Shown here piece by piece: positions 51,907 to 61,492 of a stretch of DNA of 64,000 nucleotides (position 1 is its first letter; each line of letters opens with the position of its first letter). Source of the DNA: Erwinia sp. E602. GTDB lineage: Bacteria > Pseudomonadota > Gammaproteobacteria > Enterobacterales > Enterobacteriaceae. The stretch spans positions 620,001 to 684,000 of the forward strand of contig NZ_CP046582.1 of assembly GCF_018141005.1 (NCBI RefSeq), in the 5' to 3' direction. A program made the translations under genes and the position numbers. The notes below the pieces were generated by a model. The model worked only from the letters and a program-made list of their open reading frames with translations. It was not told the origin of the DNA and ran no database searches.

Positions 51907-53226
51907 TTACGGCCAGGAAACGGCCTGTTCCGCCAGCCGGCGCGCCCGGTACTGCTTCACCAGCGGTTGGATCAGCAGCGTGCCCGCCAGCCCGCAGACG
52001 GCGGCAATGCTCAGCCAGACGCCGGGCATCGCCTTGTCGCCGGTGGCGTGGATCAGGTAGCTGCAGATGGCCGGGGTGAAGCCGCCAAACAGCGCGGTGG
52101 CCAGGCTGTAGGCCAGCGAGAAGCCGGTCGCCCGCACGTCGGCTGGCATCACCTCGGTCAGATACACCACCATCGCGCCGTTGTAGCTGCCGTAAAGGAA
52201 CGACAGCCACAGCTCGGCCTCCAGCAGGTGGCTAAAGCTGGGGGCGTTCACCAGCCAGTGCAGCACCGGCCAGGCCGTCGCGATCATCAGCAGGGTAAAC
52301 AGCAGCAGCAGCGGGCGGCGGCCGACGCGGTCGGACAGCGCACCCATCACCGGCAGCCAGAACAGGTTAGAGACGCCGATGCACAGGGTGACGAAAAAGC
52401 TCTGCTTATCGCTCATCATCAGCACCGTTTTGCCGAAGGTCGGCGTGAAGGCGGTGATCATATAGAAGCTGACGGTGGTGGTGACCACCATCAGCATGCC
52501 CACCAGCACCAGCGCCCAGTTTCGCACCACCGAGCGCAGCACCTGACGCAGGGTCGGATGGTGTTTACGCTGGCTGAAGGCTTCTGTCTCTTCCAGCATG
52601 CGGCGGATCCAGAACAGGAACGGCACGATTAAACAGCCGATGATAAACGGAATGCGCCAGCCCCATTCCGTCACCTGGCCTTTATCCAGCAGGTGGTTAA
52701 GCAGCAGGCCGAGCAGCGCGGCAAAAATTACCGCAATCTGCTGGCTGCCGGACTGCCAGCTGACAAAGAAACCTTTTCTGCCCTCTGGCGCAATTTCGGA
52801 CAGATACACCGACACGCCGCCCAGCTCGACCCCGGCCGAGAAGCCCTGCAGCAGCCGCCCGAGCAGTATCAGCACCGGCGCGGCCATGCCCAGCGTGGCG
52901 TAGCCCGGCATCACCGCAATGGTCAGCGTGCCCATCGCCATCAGGCCGAGGGTCAGCAGCAGACCTTTGCGGCGGCCGTGCCGGTCAATATAAGCACCAA
53001 GAATAATCGCCCCCAGCGGCCGCATCAGGAAGCCGGCACCGAAGGTCATCAGCGTCAGCATCAGCGAGGCGAAGGGATCGTCACCGGGGAAAAAGGTTTT
53101 CGCGATGGCGCTGGCGTAGTAGCCAAACACCATAAAGTCGTACATTTCCAGGAAGTTACCGCTGGTCACGTTAAAGATGGTGCGGGCGTTACCCTGGCGG
53201 GAGGGGGAGGTCACATTGTTCATCAC
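51907..53226 (-). CDS. MFS tricarballylate/citrate-type proton symporter (TcuC/CitA-like)
   Basis: The 439-residue protein has twelve hydrophobic segments and the metabolite:H+ symporter signatures TSGNFLEMYDFMVFGYYASA, RPLGAIILGAYIDRHGRRKG, LLQGFSAGVELGGVSVYLSE and WQSGSQQ. It resembles Salmonella TcuC/CitA very closely over its length, so citrate, tricarballylate or a similar tricarboxylate is the likely cargo. No tcuA, tcuB or tcuR genes are adjacent, so the specificity is not settled. It converges with exbD, and the csu-like pilus operon lies upstream on the same strand. Confidence 0.82.
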   Translation of the reverse strand: MMNNVTSPSRQGNARTIFNVTSGNFLEMYDFMVFGYYASAIAKTFFPGDDPFASLMLTLMTFGAGFLMRPLGAIILGAYIDRHGRRKGLLLTLGLMAMGTLTIAVMPGYATLGMAAPVLILLGRLLQGFSAGVELGGVSVYLSEIAPEGRKGFFVSWQSGSQQIAVIFAALLGLLLNHLLDKGQVTEWGWRIPFIIGCLIVPFLFWIRRMLEETEAFSQRKHHPTLRQVLRSVVRNWALVLVGMLMVVTTTVSFYMITAFTPTFGKTVLMMSDKQSFFVTLCIGVSNLFWLPVMGALSDRVGRRPLLLLFTLLMIATAWPVLHWLVNAPSFSHLLEAELWLSFLYGSYNGAMVVYLTEVMPADVRATGFSLAYSLATALFGGFTPAICSYLIHATGDKAMPGVWLSIAAVCGLAGTLLIQPLVKQYRARRLAEQAVSWP

Positions 53227-53366
53227 GGCTTCCTTGTGGTTTCCCTCCGTTTTATCCCGCCCGTCACGGTTTTAATGTGATGAGGATCACCGCAGGCGTT
53301 GCGCTGGCGCACGGATAAGTAACAAAAAATTAACAATTCCAGCCGTGATTAACCGTTACTCATCGA

Positions 53367-54347
53367 TCAGAACGACACGTCTACCGACACCGTATCGGTA
53401 TAGGAGCCCGCCACCGGCGTATTCTGCGTGGTGAGAATGCGCGCGTTAAACGGGAAAACGCGGGTAATGAAGTCGGCATTGGCCGCCACCGCGCTGCTCG
53501 ACTGCCGGTCGGTGCCGGTTGGCCCCCAGTAGGTGGTGCCGGTACCCTTATAGATCTGGTAGGCCAGCAGGTTGCTGCCGCTGATCATATAACGCTGATT
53601 GCCAACGGCATGCTGACCGTTGGTGATGCCGACGGTATAGGTGCTGCCTTTGGTACAGACAACGCTGATATTACCGCTGAAGGTCGCGAACTGGCTGACC
53701 AGCGGCGCGGTGCCGAAGGCCACCGGTTGGGTGGTCAGCGTGGTGCAGTCATTGGTCACGATCGTGCTGACCCGTAAGGTCAGCGTTGAGGAGCCGGTAT
53801 TTTGCGAACCGAGCAGGCAGGCACCGAGCAGGCCGATGCCGGTACAGACGTTCCAGCTGACCAGGATTGACACATCGGTGGTGTAGGTACCTGCTGCCAC
53901 CACCGCGCCGGTGCGGGTATAGAGGTAAACCGGAATCCCGAAGTTAACCTGGGTGCTGCCGCCGAGGTTAAGCCCCAGCAGCTTAGAGCTGTCTATGGTA
54001 TAGGTGTTGCCGGTGGTCAGCAGTTCACTGGCGCAGCTGGTATCAAAGCAGATCCTGAATGGGATTACGTCGCTGCCGAGCCCCATCGCGGCATAAGGGG
54101 GCGAACTAAAGGTCGTGGCAGTCCCTTTCAGAGCGATCGTATCTGATGACAGCAGCGCGAGGATCGCCCCCGGGCCACAGTTAACGTTGATGGTCGAGTT
54201 AACGTTACTGCTCGTGGTGTTAACGGCAAAAGAGGTCGCCGTGCCAAAGCTGGCGGTAACCGGGCTGGGCACCGTACAGGCGGCCATCGCCGGGGAACCT
54301 GCCGCCATCAGCAGCAGCAGAGTAAGGAGCGACAGTAACGGTTTCAT
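53367..54347 (-). CDS. Csu-type tip adhesin with spore coat U (SCPU) domains
   Basis: The 326-residue secreted protein has a signal peptide (about 1-22, ending SPAMAAC) and two SCPU domains (about 23-170 and 185-326), each with the Cys pattern and the alternating beta-strand sequence of archaic pilins. The C terminus GSYTDTVSVDVSF is the usual donor-strand end of such subunits. A two-domain protein last in the operon fits the CsuE-like tip adhesin. Its ATG overlaps the usher stop by four bases. Confidence 0.82.
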   Translation of the reverse strand: MKPLLSLLTLLLLMAAGSPAMAACTVPSPVTASFGTATSFAVNTTSSNVNSTINVNCGPGAILALLSSDTIALKGTATTFSSPPYAAMGLGSDVIPFRICFDTSCASELLTTGNTYTIDSSKLLGLNLGGSTQVNFGIPVYLYTRTGAVVAAGTYTTDVSILVSWNVCTGIGLLGACLLGSQNTGSSTLTLRVSTIVTNDCTTLTTQPVAFGTAPLVSQFATFSGNISVVCTKGSTYTVGITNGQHAVGNQRYMISGSNLLAYQIYKGTGTTYWGPTGTDRQSSSAVAANADFITRVFPFNARILTTQNTPVAGSYTDTVSVDVSF

Positions 54348-56812
54348 GGCGGGTTTCCTGCTGGTGACGGGGCGGGCTGGGGGGGCAGTGCGCACGTTAG
54401 CGGGCCGTAGGTGGTCAGTGAGTGCAGACGGCCTTCGGGCACCTGCAGCTGCGTGCTGCAGCTGCGGCCGTCCGGCGTATCCACGCGAATCGGATTATGT
54501 ACGGAGAGTTTCTCCATCCACACGATGCCGTCCCAGCCGACGTATTCGGTGGCCATGCCAGGACGGCTGACCATCGAACCGACCGGCAGCGGCTGGCCCG
54601 CGGCATCGTGTAAAATGACGCTGGCGGCGCGCAGCGGCTCGACCGCCATATTCAGCAGATAGCCGCTCTGGCGCTTTACCGGGAAGCGCTGTTCGACGCT
54701 GCTGGCGGCCATATCGGCGGGCAGGTCGAGGCTGTCGATGGAGTATTTTGCCGGGTAGTAAGCGTTGACGCGCGGCACCAGCAGGTAGCCGTTGCGGTTG
54801 GTTTTCCCCATCAGCTGATTTTCATACTGCACCTTAACGCCGGGATAACCGGTCTTCACCACCACAAAGGCGTCGTTGACCTGGTTGGCGGGCAGCACCT
54901 CGCCGTCCATCAGCACCAGCGAGCCGCTGAGCTGGGCAAAGCTTGTGCTGTTCTGTTGCGTGCCGTAGTAGCCCGCGGCGGTATCAATCTGCTGAGTGCG
55001 CCAGCGCAGCGTCGCCTGGCGGTAGTCACCGCCGCTGCTGCTGCCCTGCCTGGCCCAGGCGGCATCGGCGGCAAAACCGCCGTCGGTCGGCATCGCACGT
55101 GACACGTAAAAGCGCTGGGCGGTATCGCCCTGCTGATTGCGCTCCACGCTGATGCTGCCGCTGAGCAGGTCGCTGAACGGCACCGACAGCGACAGCATGC
55201 CCGACCAGTCCCCGGCCTGCATATCGCGGCTGGCGGAGAGATACAGGTTGCTGTTGCCCCATAAACTTTTGCTCCACGACAGGTTCAGCAGCCGGGTACG
55301 GTCGCCCTGGCCGCTGGTAATGTCGATCAGCGCCGCACCGAGGTTGCCATAGCGATCCAGCGTGGCGCTGGCGTTGTACTGGCCGATGCGGCGGCTCATG
55401 CTGGAAAAATAGGTCGCTGGCACGGGCTGCCCGTCGCTGACCGGCTGTGGGGAAAGGTCACGATCGTAGCGGTCGGCGAACACGCCCAGATCGCCATAAC
55501 CGGCGTCGCGCAGCGTATGCTGGGTGCTGAGATTGAAGCGGTTGGCCGTGTACTGCCAGCCCCAGCTGTACTGCCGGCCACCTTCGCCCTGCAGCCGGCT
55601 GCCGCTCATCGAACCGTTTACTACCCCCAGCGATCCGATGCGCACCTGTACGCCGCTGCCGGCCAGCGCCAGCGACTCTGCACCTTCCGCATGGCTCTCC
55701 AGCGTCAGCCAGTCGGTCACGCCGTAGCGAAAGGAGCCGCTGCTGGCCGCCGGGCCGTAGTCAAAGCTCTGCAGGCCGTAGTTTTCGCGCAGCGCGCCGG
55801 CGGCAAACGAGAAGTCGCTGAGGCCGCTTTTCAGCAGGTTGCCGGTGACGTAGAACGGCAGGGTGGTGGTCACCTGGCGGCCCAGCGCATCGGTGGTGAC
55901 CACCACCGCGTTACCTGCGCCATTAACAAACGGCATATTGGTCAGTGAGAAGGGGCCGGGCTGCACGTTACTGCTGCTGGCCTTATAGCCGTTCACAAAC
56001 AGATCGACGGTGGAGGGCAGCGCCGCCTGGCCGGAAAACGACGGCAGCGGGTAGGTAATCAGGTCCGGGCGCACCGAGAAGTCACGGCCGATCTGGATGC
56101 CGCCCAGCCGCACGCTGTTGCTCCATGCCAGAGCATCGGTATACAGGTCACCGACGCGCACGCTGAGCACGTCATCCTCATTCTGGTTGGCCCACCAGCT
56201 GTCGTAGCGAATATAGCCGTTGTCGCTGTAGCCCTCCGCTCCGCTCAGGCGCTGCTGCAGGCTGCCGTTAGTGGAAAACTGGCCGTAACCGCCGAACAGG
56301 CGCAGCTCGTTCCATGCCGACAGCTGGGTGCCGCCGCCGCTGCTCTGCCGGGCGTAAATATCGTAGTTAAACAGCGCGCCGACGCTGCTGCGCGCAGCAA
56401 AGCGCGGGAGGTTGCTGAGCGGTTCGCCGAGGATCTGCTGCGGCAGCCACGCCGCCGGAACGGTCAACAGAATACGCTGGCTGGCCGCATCGTAGCTGGC
56501 TTTTACCCCGTCCAGCGCCGAAACATCCACCAGGCCGCTGCCAGACTTTGCTGCGGGAATGCCGGCTTTTTGCAAATCCTCTGCGCGCAGCAGGTAGTGC
56601 TGGTCGCGAAATTCGACCGGGACCAGGTCGCTGCCGTCGCGCCCGTTCACCGACAGCCCCAGCATATAGTTCTGCTGCTGCGCCGCCCCCATCGCTGGCG
56701 GCGGGGGTAAACCGTCGAAGGTCTCCGCGCCGGCCGGCAGCGAGGGCAGGCAGCTCAGCAGCCCGGACAGTGCCAGGCAGCAGCGGTGTAAAGACGATCG
56801 ACAGGTGACCAT
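54344..56812 (-). CDS. Archaic chaperone-usher pathway outer membrane usher (CsuD-like)
   Basis: The 822-residue protein has a signal peptide (about 1-29), an N-terminal periplasmic domain, the 24-strand usher barrel with a plug in the first third, and C-terminal periplasmic domains containing RNGYLLVPRVNAYYP. It is of PapC/CsuD type, and the surrounding SCPU-domain subunits place it in the archaic (sigma) class. It starts 4 bases after the chaperone stop and overlaps the adhesin gene (ATGA), so the genes are co-translated. Confidence 0.9.
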   Translation of the reverse strand: MVTCRSSLHRCCLALSGLLSCLPSLPAGAETFDGLPPPPAMGAAQQQNYMLGLSVNGRDGSDLVPVEFRDQHYLLRAEDLQKAGIPAAKSGSGLVDVSALDGVKASYDAASQRILLTVPAAWLPQQILGEPLSNLPRFAARSSVGALFNYDIYARQSSGGGTQLSAWNELRLFGGYGQFSTNGSLQQRLSGAEGYSDNGYIRYDSWWANQNEDDVLSVRVGDLYTDALAWSNSVRLGGIQIGRDFSVRPDLITYPLPSFSGQAALPSTVDLFVNGYKASSSNVQPGPFSLTNMPFVNGAGNAVVVTTDALGRQVTTTLPFYVTGNLLKSGLSDFSFAAGALRENYGLQSFDYGPAASSGSFRYGVTDWLTLESHAEGAESLALAGSGVQVRIGSLGVVNGSMSGSRLQGEGGRQYSWGWQYTANRFNLSTQHTLRDAGYGDLGVFADRYDRDLSPQPVSDGQPVPATYFSSMSRRIGQYNASATLDRYGNLGAALIDITSGQGDRTRLLNLSWSKSLWGNSNLYLSASRDMQAGDWSGMLSLSVPFSDLLSGSISVERNQQGDTAQRFYVSRAMPTDGGFAADAAWARQGSSSGGDYRQATLRWRTQQIDTAAGYYGTQQNSTSFAQLSGSLVLMDGEVLPANQVNDAFVVVKTGYPGVKVQYENQLMGKTNRNGYLLVPRVNAYYPAKYSIDSLDLPADMAASSVEQRFPVKRQSGYLLNMAVEPLRAASVILHDAAGQPLPVGSMVSRPGMATEYVGWDGIVWMEKLSVHNPIRVDTPDGRSCSTQLQVPEGRLHSLTTYGPLTCALPPQPAPSPAGNPP

Positions 56813-56815
56813 CGG

Positions 56816-57535
56816 CTAGCGTGAAGCGCCGCTACGCCAGCTTTTATTATTGCCGAGGCTGGCATTCAGCTCACCGCTGGCTGAGGCAGAAACGCCGATC
56901 GGGAAGGTATTGCTGCTGCCCGCCAGCACATAGCCAAGCAGCCCTTCCGACACCTTACGGCCGCCAATCGTCACGTCGCTGAGGCGGGCGTGGCCGCTGC
57001 CGGCGTTGCTGATTTCCAGCGCGTTTTTGCCGTTCTGATTCAGCAGCCGCCAGCTCAGCTGAGGCTTAGCGGTGGCCGCGCTGAGGCCGGGACCGTAGAC
57101 AAACAGCGGTACCGAATATCGCATCTGGAAGTTCAGCCCGCTGCCCTGCTGGCCCGGCTGTTTCGGCGTGGGGATCTCATCCAGCAGGATGCGATAAGCC
57201 TGCTCTTTACCGGCAGCGGGCATCACCTGACGCACCAGCCGGATCAGCTGTTTTTTGCCGGGTTCAATCCGCACCATCGACGGACTGGCCATCACCTGCT
57301 GCTGGGTCTGAAACTGTTCGCGGCCGCCGGCCTGCTGCCAGAGGAACACGCGCACCTGCATCAGCGTGGTATCGCTGCCGCGGTTTTCAATCCACAGTTC
57401 GGCGGCGTTATCGTCGCTGCCGATTTTCGGATCGATCGGAGAAATCAGCACCGAGTTGCCGGCAGCGACGTGCCAGGAAATCAGACTGAGCACGACAAAG
57501 ACAAGTTTCCTGGCGAAAGAAGCGGTCATAGTCAT
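56816..57535 (-). CDS. Periplasmic pilus chaperone (CsuC-like)
   Basis: The 239-residue protein has a signal peptide (about 1-25, ending WHVAAGN) and a two-domain immunoglobulin-like PapD fold. The motif RIEPGKKQLIRLVRQ carries the subunit-binding strand, and AYRILLDEIPTP is the family signature. It caps pilus subunits before delivery to the usher encoded next. Confidence 0.9.
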   Translation of the reverse strand: MTMTASFARKLVFVVLSLISWHVAAGNSVLISPIDPKIGSDDNAAELWIENRGSDTTLMQVRVFLWQQAGGREQFQTQQQVMASPSMVRIEPGKKQLIRLVRQVMPAAGKEQAYRILLDEIPTPKQPGQQGSGLNFQMRYSVPLFVYGPGLSAATAKPQLSWRLLNQNGKNALEISNAGSGHARLSDVTIGGRKVSEGLLGYVLAGSSNTFPIGVSASASGELNASLGNNKSWRSGASR

Positions 57536-57557
57536 CCCTTTAATTGCGCCCGTCGCA

Positions 57558-58088
57558 CTACCAGGTCAGCGTTACCGTTAACGTATCGCTGTAGGTACCT
57601 GCGCGGTAAACCCCGCTCAGTGACAGCTGGCCGTAGACGGGTAGCGTAATATTATTGGCATTGGTCAGCGTGGGTATCGTGACGTTCTGATTCACCGGAA
57701 TGGCGGTGGTCATCCCTGCATCGCTGTACAGGGTGTAAGCCACCAGATCGGTGTTATTCGCCACCTTCAGGTTGCGGCTGGTGCCGAAATTACTGCCGCC
57801 GTTAATGCTCATCAGCAGGCTGGTTCCCGGCGTACAGGCCAGCGTCAGGGTGGCGTTTTTGACAAAGCTGGCGGTCAGCGTCGCCGTGCCAACCCCGGCG
57901 CGGCTGCCAAAATCCAGCGCGCCCATCACCCCGAGGTTGGTGCCTGATATAACGCAGCCGTTGCTGATGGTGGCGCTGACCGCCATCGGTGCCGCGGCGG
58001 GCATCGCCGCGCTGCGATGGCAAAACAGCAGCAGCAGCAACAGCCCTGCCCGACAGCGGCTTAACCCGCGCCCCCGTTCTGACGGCAC
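57558..58088 (-). CDS. SCPU-domain pilus subunit (minor, CsuA/B-like)
   Basis: The 176-residue precursor has a signal peptide of about 35 residues with an unusual Leu/Arg-rich N terminus, followed by one SCPU domain starting ISNGCVISGTNLGVMG and ending GTYSDTLTVTLTW, the donor-strand type end. It is the second gene of the pilus operon, 20 bases after the first subunit gene. An alternative start inside the signal region is possible. Confidence 0.8.
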   Translation of the reverse strand: MPSERGRGLSRCRAGLLLLLLFCHRSAAMPAAAPMAVSATISNGCVISGTNLGVMGALDFGSRAGVGTATLTASFVKNATLTLACTPGTSLLMSINGGSNFGTSRNLKVANNTDLVAYTLYSDAGMTTAIPVNQNVTIPTLTNANNITLPVYGQLSLSGVYRAGTYSDTLTVTLTW

Positions 58089-58108
58089 CCTGATTTTCCA
58101 ACGTTCGA

Positions 58109-58693
58109 TCAGTAGTTAATCGCGACGGTAATGGTGTCGAGGTAGTCGCCGGCCGGGATCAGCGGGTTATTGCCCCCCTGGGTAATACGACCGTAGATCG
58201 GATAGTTGGCTCCCAGCGTTGGGCTGGCGGTACCTGACGCGGTCAGGTTAACGCCGTTAGCGATCGGCGTGGTTGATGCTTCAGACGGATAGAGCGTGTA
58301 GGCCACGGCGCGGGTGGCATCGGTCGCCGTCTTCAGATAGCGCGGCGCGGTGCTGACAAAGCCAAAGATATTGGCAACGTCGGTCGGCGCGGCATTGGCG
58401 CTGCCGGTCACCTGTACCGTCGGCGTGGCGCCGGTGGTACAACGCACGTAGATACCGTTACCCGCACTGCCGATCAGCACCGCGTTCAGGTCGGTAAAGA
58501 TGGTGGTGCTGGTGCCGAAGCTCAGGGCACCTAAGTTGATATTACCGCTGGTCGGCGTCGGTGAGCCGTTGACCAGACAGCCATTGGTCAGCGTCAGGGT
58601 GACGTTAATAATCCCGTTGGAGGTGGCAGCAAAGCCCGAAGAGGCCATACCGAGCCCAAGCGTACAGCCCAGCAGAAAAAGCTTAGTTTTCAT
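58109..58693 (-). CDS. SCPU-domain major pilus subunit (CsuA/B-like)
   Basis: The 194-residue precursor has a signal peptide (about 1-23, ending SGFAATS) and one SCPU domain with TLTNGCLVNGSPTPTSGNIN and the C terminus GDYLDTITVAINY. As the first gene of the operon it is the probable major rod subunit. The ATG at 58693 is preferred to 58699 because AAGGA stands six bases before it. Confidence 0.82.
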   Translation of the reverse strand: MKTKLFLLGCTLGLGMASSGFAATSNGIINVTLTLTNGCLVNGSPTPTSGNINLGALSFGTSTTIFTDLNAVLIGSAGNGIYVRCTTGATPTVQVTGSANAAPTDVANIFGFVSTAPRYLKTATDATRAVAYTLYPSEASTTPIANGVNLTASGTASPTLGANYPIYGRITQGGNNPLIPAGDYLDTITVAINY

Positions 58694-59234
58694 AACCATT
58701 CCTTACTGATTAGAGTGATTAAAGTGCTTTTTCGCCTGATGAAATTTCACGTAAGCCCGGCTTAACCGGGCAAGGGTATTCTGTATGCCTGTCACTCAGT
58801 GTGTGAATCAGGTCAGTAATTTCTGCCACATGAATTAACAAGTTAGCGCAATTTGACTTAACTATAGATCAGTCTGTAAGTGGCTGTGAAGGAGATCTTC
58901 GAAATTTTATTTAACTGTTAACGCTATAAAATATAAGTAAACCTACGTTGTTAAATTCCCTCGCAAAAATAAATCAAGATTTATCTGATACCGGTCTAGG
59001 CTATTGAGAGGGGCGGTGATAAGGTTCCCCTTCGAAAAATTTGTGTTAACAAACATGATGAATTATAGGGATTAACGGTGTGCTTCACTCCCCCATACTG
59101 TCGTTTACTGGCGGTAGGGTGTCACCGACCCTCCCGCTGGCGAAAACGACCCGTTCAGTGACCTAGAAAAAATAACATCAGCAAAATTTATTTATACTGA
59201 GTCAGGATATGGCTTCTGCATCCAGGATTTTCAC
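58694..59234. promoter_or_regulatory. Divergent regulatory region: pilus operon / c-di-GMP enzyme
   Basis: This 541-base AT-rich gap holds no gene. A hairpin GCCCGG/CCGGGC at 58755-58771 lies in the probable leader of the pilus mRNA. On the minus strand TATAGT (plus strand ACTATA at about 58860) is a -10 candidate for the pilus operon. On the plus strand TATACT at 59193-59198 is the best -10 for the GGDEF-EAL gene. The -35 boxes are weak, suggesting activator-dependent promoters. Confidence 0.4.
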
Positions 59235-61361
59235 ATGCTCATGAGTTCCTACGACCAGCTACTGGTTACTGTATCTTTTATCGTCGCTATTATGGCCTCG
59301 TATACCGCGCTGGATATGGCTGGCCGGGTTGCGACGTCGACCGGGAAAGTGGCGCATGTCTGGCTGGTGGGCGGCGGCTTTGCGATGGGCGTCGGCATCT
59401 GGGCGATGCACTTTATCGGCATGCTGGCGATGAGCCTGCCGGTGGTGATGAGCTATAACGCGCTGCTGACCGGCGTGTCGATGCTGATCGCGGTAGCAGC
59501 ATCAATGTTTGCCCTGTGGGTGGTCTGTTATGGCGAGCTGCCGTGGTACCGGCTGGCCGGTGGCGCGGTGATTATGGGCAGCGGCGTGGTGGCGATGCAC
59601 TATACCGGCATGGCCGCGCTGATGGTCGAACCGGGTATTGTCTGGCACTGGGGCTGGGTGGCCGTGTCGGTAATGATTGCCTTTGGTGCCTCCGGTGCCG
59701 CGCTGTGGCTGGCCTTTCACCTGCGGCTGAAAATGGGCTACCTGACGCTGAAGCGCGGCGGCGCGGCGGTGGTGATGGGCCTGGCGATCGCCGGTATGCA
59801 CTACACCGGCATGGCCGCCGCCAGTTTCCCGATGGAAAGTCATACCGCACATATGGGGGTTAACAGCAGCTGGCTGGCGATCCTGGTGATCGTGGTCACG
59901 CTGGCGGTGCTGGGGATCACCCTGCTGGTATCGATGCTCGACGCGCGGATGCAGGCGCGTACCTCAGTGCTGGCCTCATCGCTGGCCGAAGCCAACCGTG
60001 AGCTGGCCCAGCTGGCGCTGCACGATAACCTGACCCGGCTGCCGAACCGTATTCTGCTGGAAGACCGGCTGGACCAGGCGCTGAATAAAGCCACGCGGGA
60101 AGACTCTAAGTTCGCGCTGATGTTTATGGATCTTGACGGTTTCAAGGCGGTCAATGACGCCTTTGGCCACCATATCGGTGACAGCCTGCTGATCGCCGTC
60201 AGCGAACGGATGAAAGAAAAGATGGATGGCCACCATACGCTGGCGCGGCTCGGCGGCGATGAGTTTGTGCTGCTGATCGAAATCGACGATCCGAACGATG
60301 CGGCCACGGTTGCCGATGCGCTGGTCAAGGCGGTGGAAGCGCCGTTTGATATCTCCCGCTATGAGCTGGTGGTGTCGCTCAGCATCGGTATCGCGGTGTT
60401 CCCGGGGGACGGAGCCGACGAGCGTGAACTGATGTTTAACGCCGATGCCGCCATGTACCATACCAAGAATAACGGCCGTAACGGTTATACCTTCTTCCAG
60501 CCTTCGATGAACACCATTGCCCAGAGCCAGCTGCAGCTGATTAACGATCTGTGGCTGGCGCAGGAGCATCACGAGCTGCGCCTGTTCTACCAGCCGAAGT
60601 TCTGCGCACCCAGCGGGCCGGTGATCGGCTTTGAGGCGCTACTGCGCTGGCAGCATCCGCAGCGCGGCCTGCTGACCCCGGACGTGTTTCTGCCGCTGGC
60701 GGAGAAAACCGGCCTGATTATCAGCATCGGCAACTGGGTGATTGATGAAGCCTGCCGCCAGCTGCGCGAGTGGCACCTGCAGGGCAATGCCCAGTGGTCG
60801 GTGGCGGTCAACCTGTCGGCGCTGCAGTTTGAGCAGAGCGGGCTGGTGGAAACGGTGGTGTCGGCGCTGCAGAAGCACCAGATCCCGGCGGAGCTGCTGA
60901 CGCTGGAGGTCACCGAAACCACCGCGATGCGCGATCCGGACGAAAGCGTGCGCATCCTCACCCGGCTGACCGAACTGGGGGTGAAAGCGTCAATCGACGA
61001 TTTTGGCACCGGCTACTCCAGCCTGCTGTACCTGAAGCGGCTGCCGGCCAGCGAGCTGAAGATCGACCGTGCGTTTGTCCGCGAGCTACAGGCGCAGACG
61101 GAAGATGCCACCATTGTCACCGCCATCGTTGCCTTAGCACAGACCCTCAATCTGAAGGTGGTGGCGGAAGGGGTGGAGACCGTGGAGCAGCAGGATTTCC
61201 TCACCAGCCTCGGCTGTAACACCCTGCAGGGTTACCTGCTCGGACGGCCGATCCCGGCCGATCGGGTACCGGAACTGGCGGATTATGTCAGTAAAGACGC
61301 CAGCCCTGCGGCGAATAACGCCGCCGGTGGGCTGGCCGCCAGCCGTCAGGGCGCACACTGA
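59235..61361 (+). CDS. MHYT-GGDEF-EAL cyclic-di-GMP signalling protein
   Basis: The 708-residue protein has an N-terminal seven-helix MHYT sensor (about 1-240) with motif copies MHFIGM, MHYTGM and MHYTGM, thought to bind copper and sense a diatomic gas. A coiled linker leads to a GGDEF domain with intact GGDEF at residues 340-344 and an EAL domain with EAL at 467-469, plus the catalytic-type TETTAMRD and DDFGTGYSSL. Both cyclase and phosphodiesterase signatures are complete, so the net activity cannot be read off. It is divergent from the Csu-type pilus operon. Confidence 0.92.
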   Translation: MLMSSYDQLLVTVSFIVAIMASYTALDMAGRVATSTGKVAHVWLVGGGFAMGVGIWAMHFIGMLAMSLPVVMSYNALLTGVSMLIAVAASMFALWVVCYGELPWYRLAGGAVIMGSGVVAMHYTGMAALMVEPGIVWHWGWVAVSVMIAFGASGAALWLAFHLRLKMGYLTLKRGGAAVVMGLAIAGMHYTGMAAASFPMESHTAHMGVNSSWLAILVIVVTLAVLGITLLVSMLDARMQARTSVLASSLAEANRELAQLALHDNLTRLPNRILLEDRLDQALNKATREDSKFALMFMDLDGFKAVNDAFGHHIGDSLLIAVSERMKEKMDGHHTLARLGGDEFVLLIEIDDPNDAATVADALVKAVEAPFDISRYELVVSLSIGIAVFPGDGADERELMFNADAAMYHTKNNGRNGYTFFQPSMNTIAQSQLQLINDLWLAQEHHELRLFYQPKFCAPSGPVIGFEALLRWQHPQRGLLTPDVFLPLAEKTGLIISIGNWVIDEACRQLREWHLQGNAQWSVAVNLSALQFEQSGLVETVVSALQKHQIPAELLTLEVTETTAMRDPDESVRILTRLTELGVKASIDDFGTGYSSLLYLKRLPASELKIDRAFVRELQAQTEDATIVTAIVALAQTLNLKVVAEGVETVEQQDFLTSLGCNTLQGYLLGRPIPADRVPELADYVSKDASPAANNAAGGLAASRQGAH

Positions 61362-61492
61362 CCGGCGCTTCCCGCAGGTGCCGCGTCTGGCGGCGGCCTG
61401 CGGGAACGTTCCCGCCAGCACGGGTTGATTTACTGTCAACGCGCTGCAACCTATAATAGTTCTCCAATTCCTGCATCTGGCCTGTAACAGTC

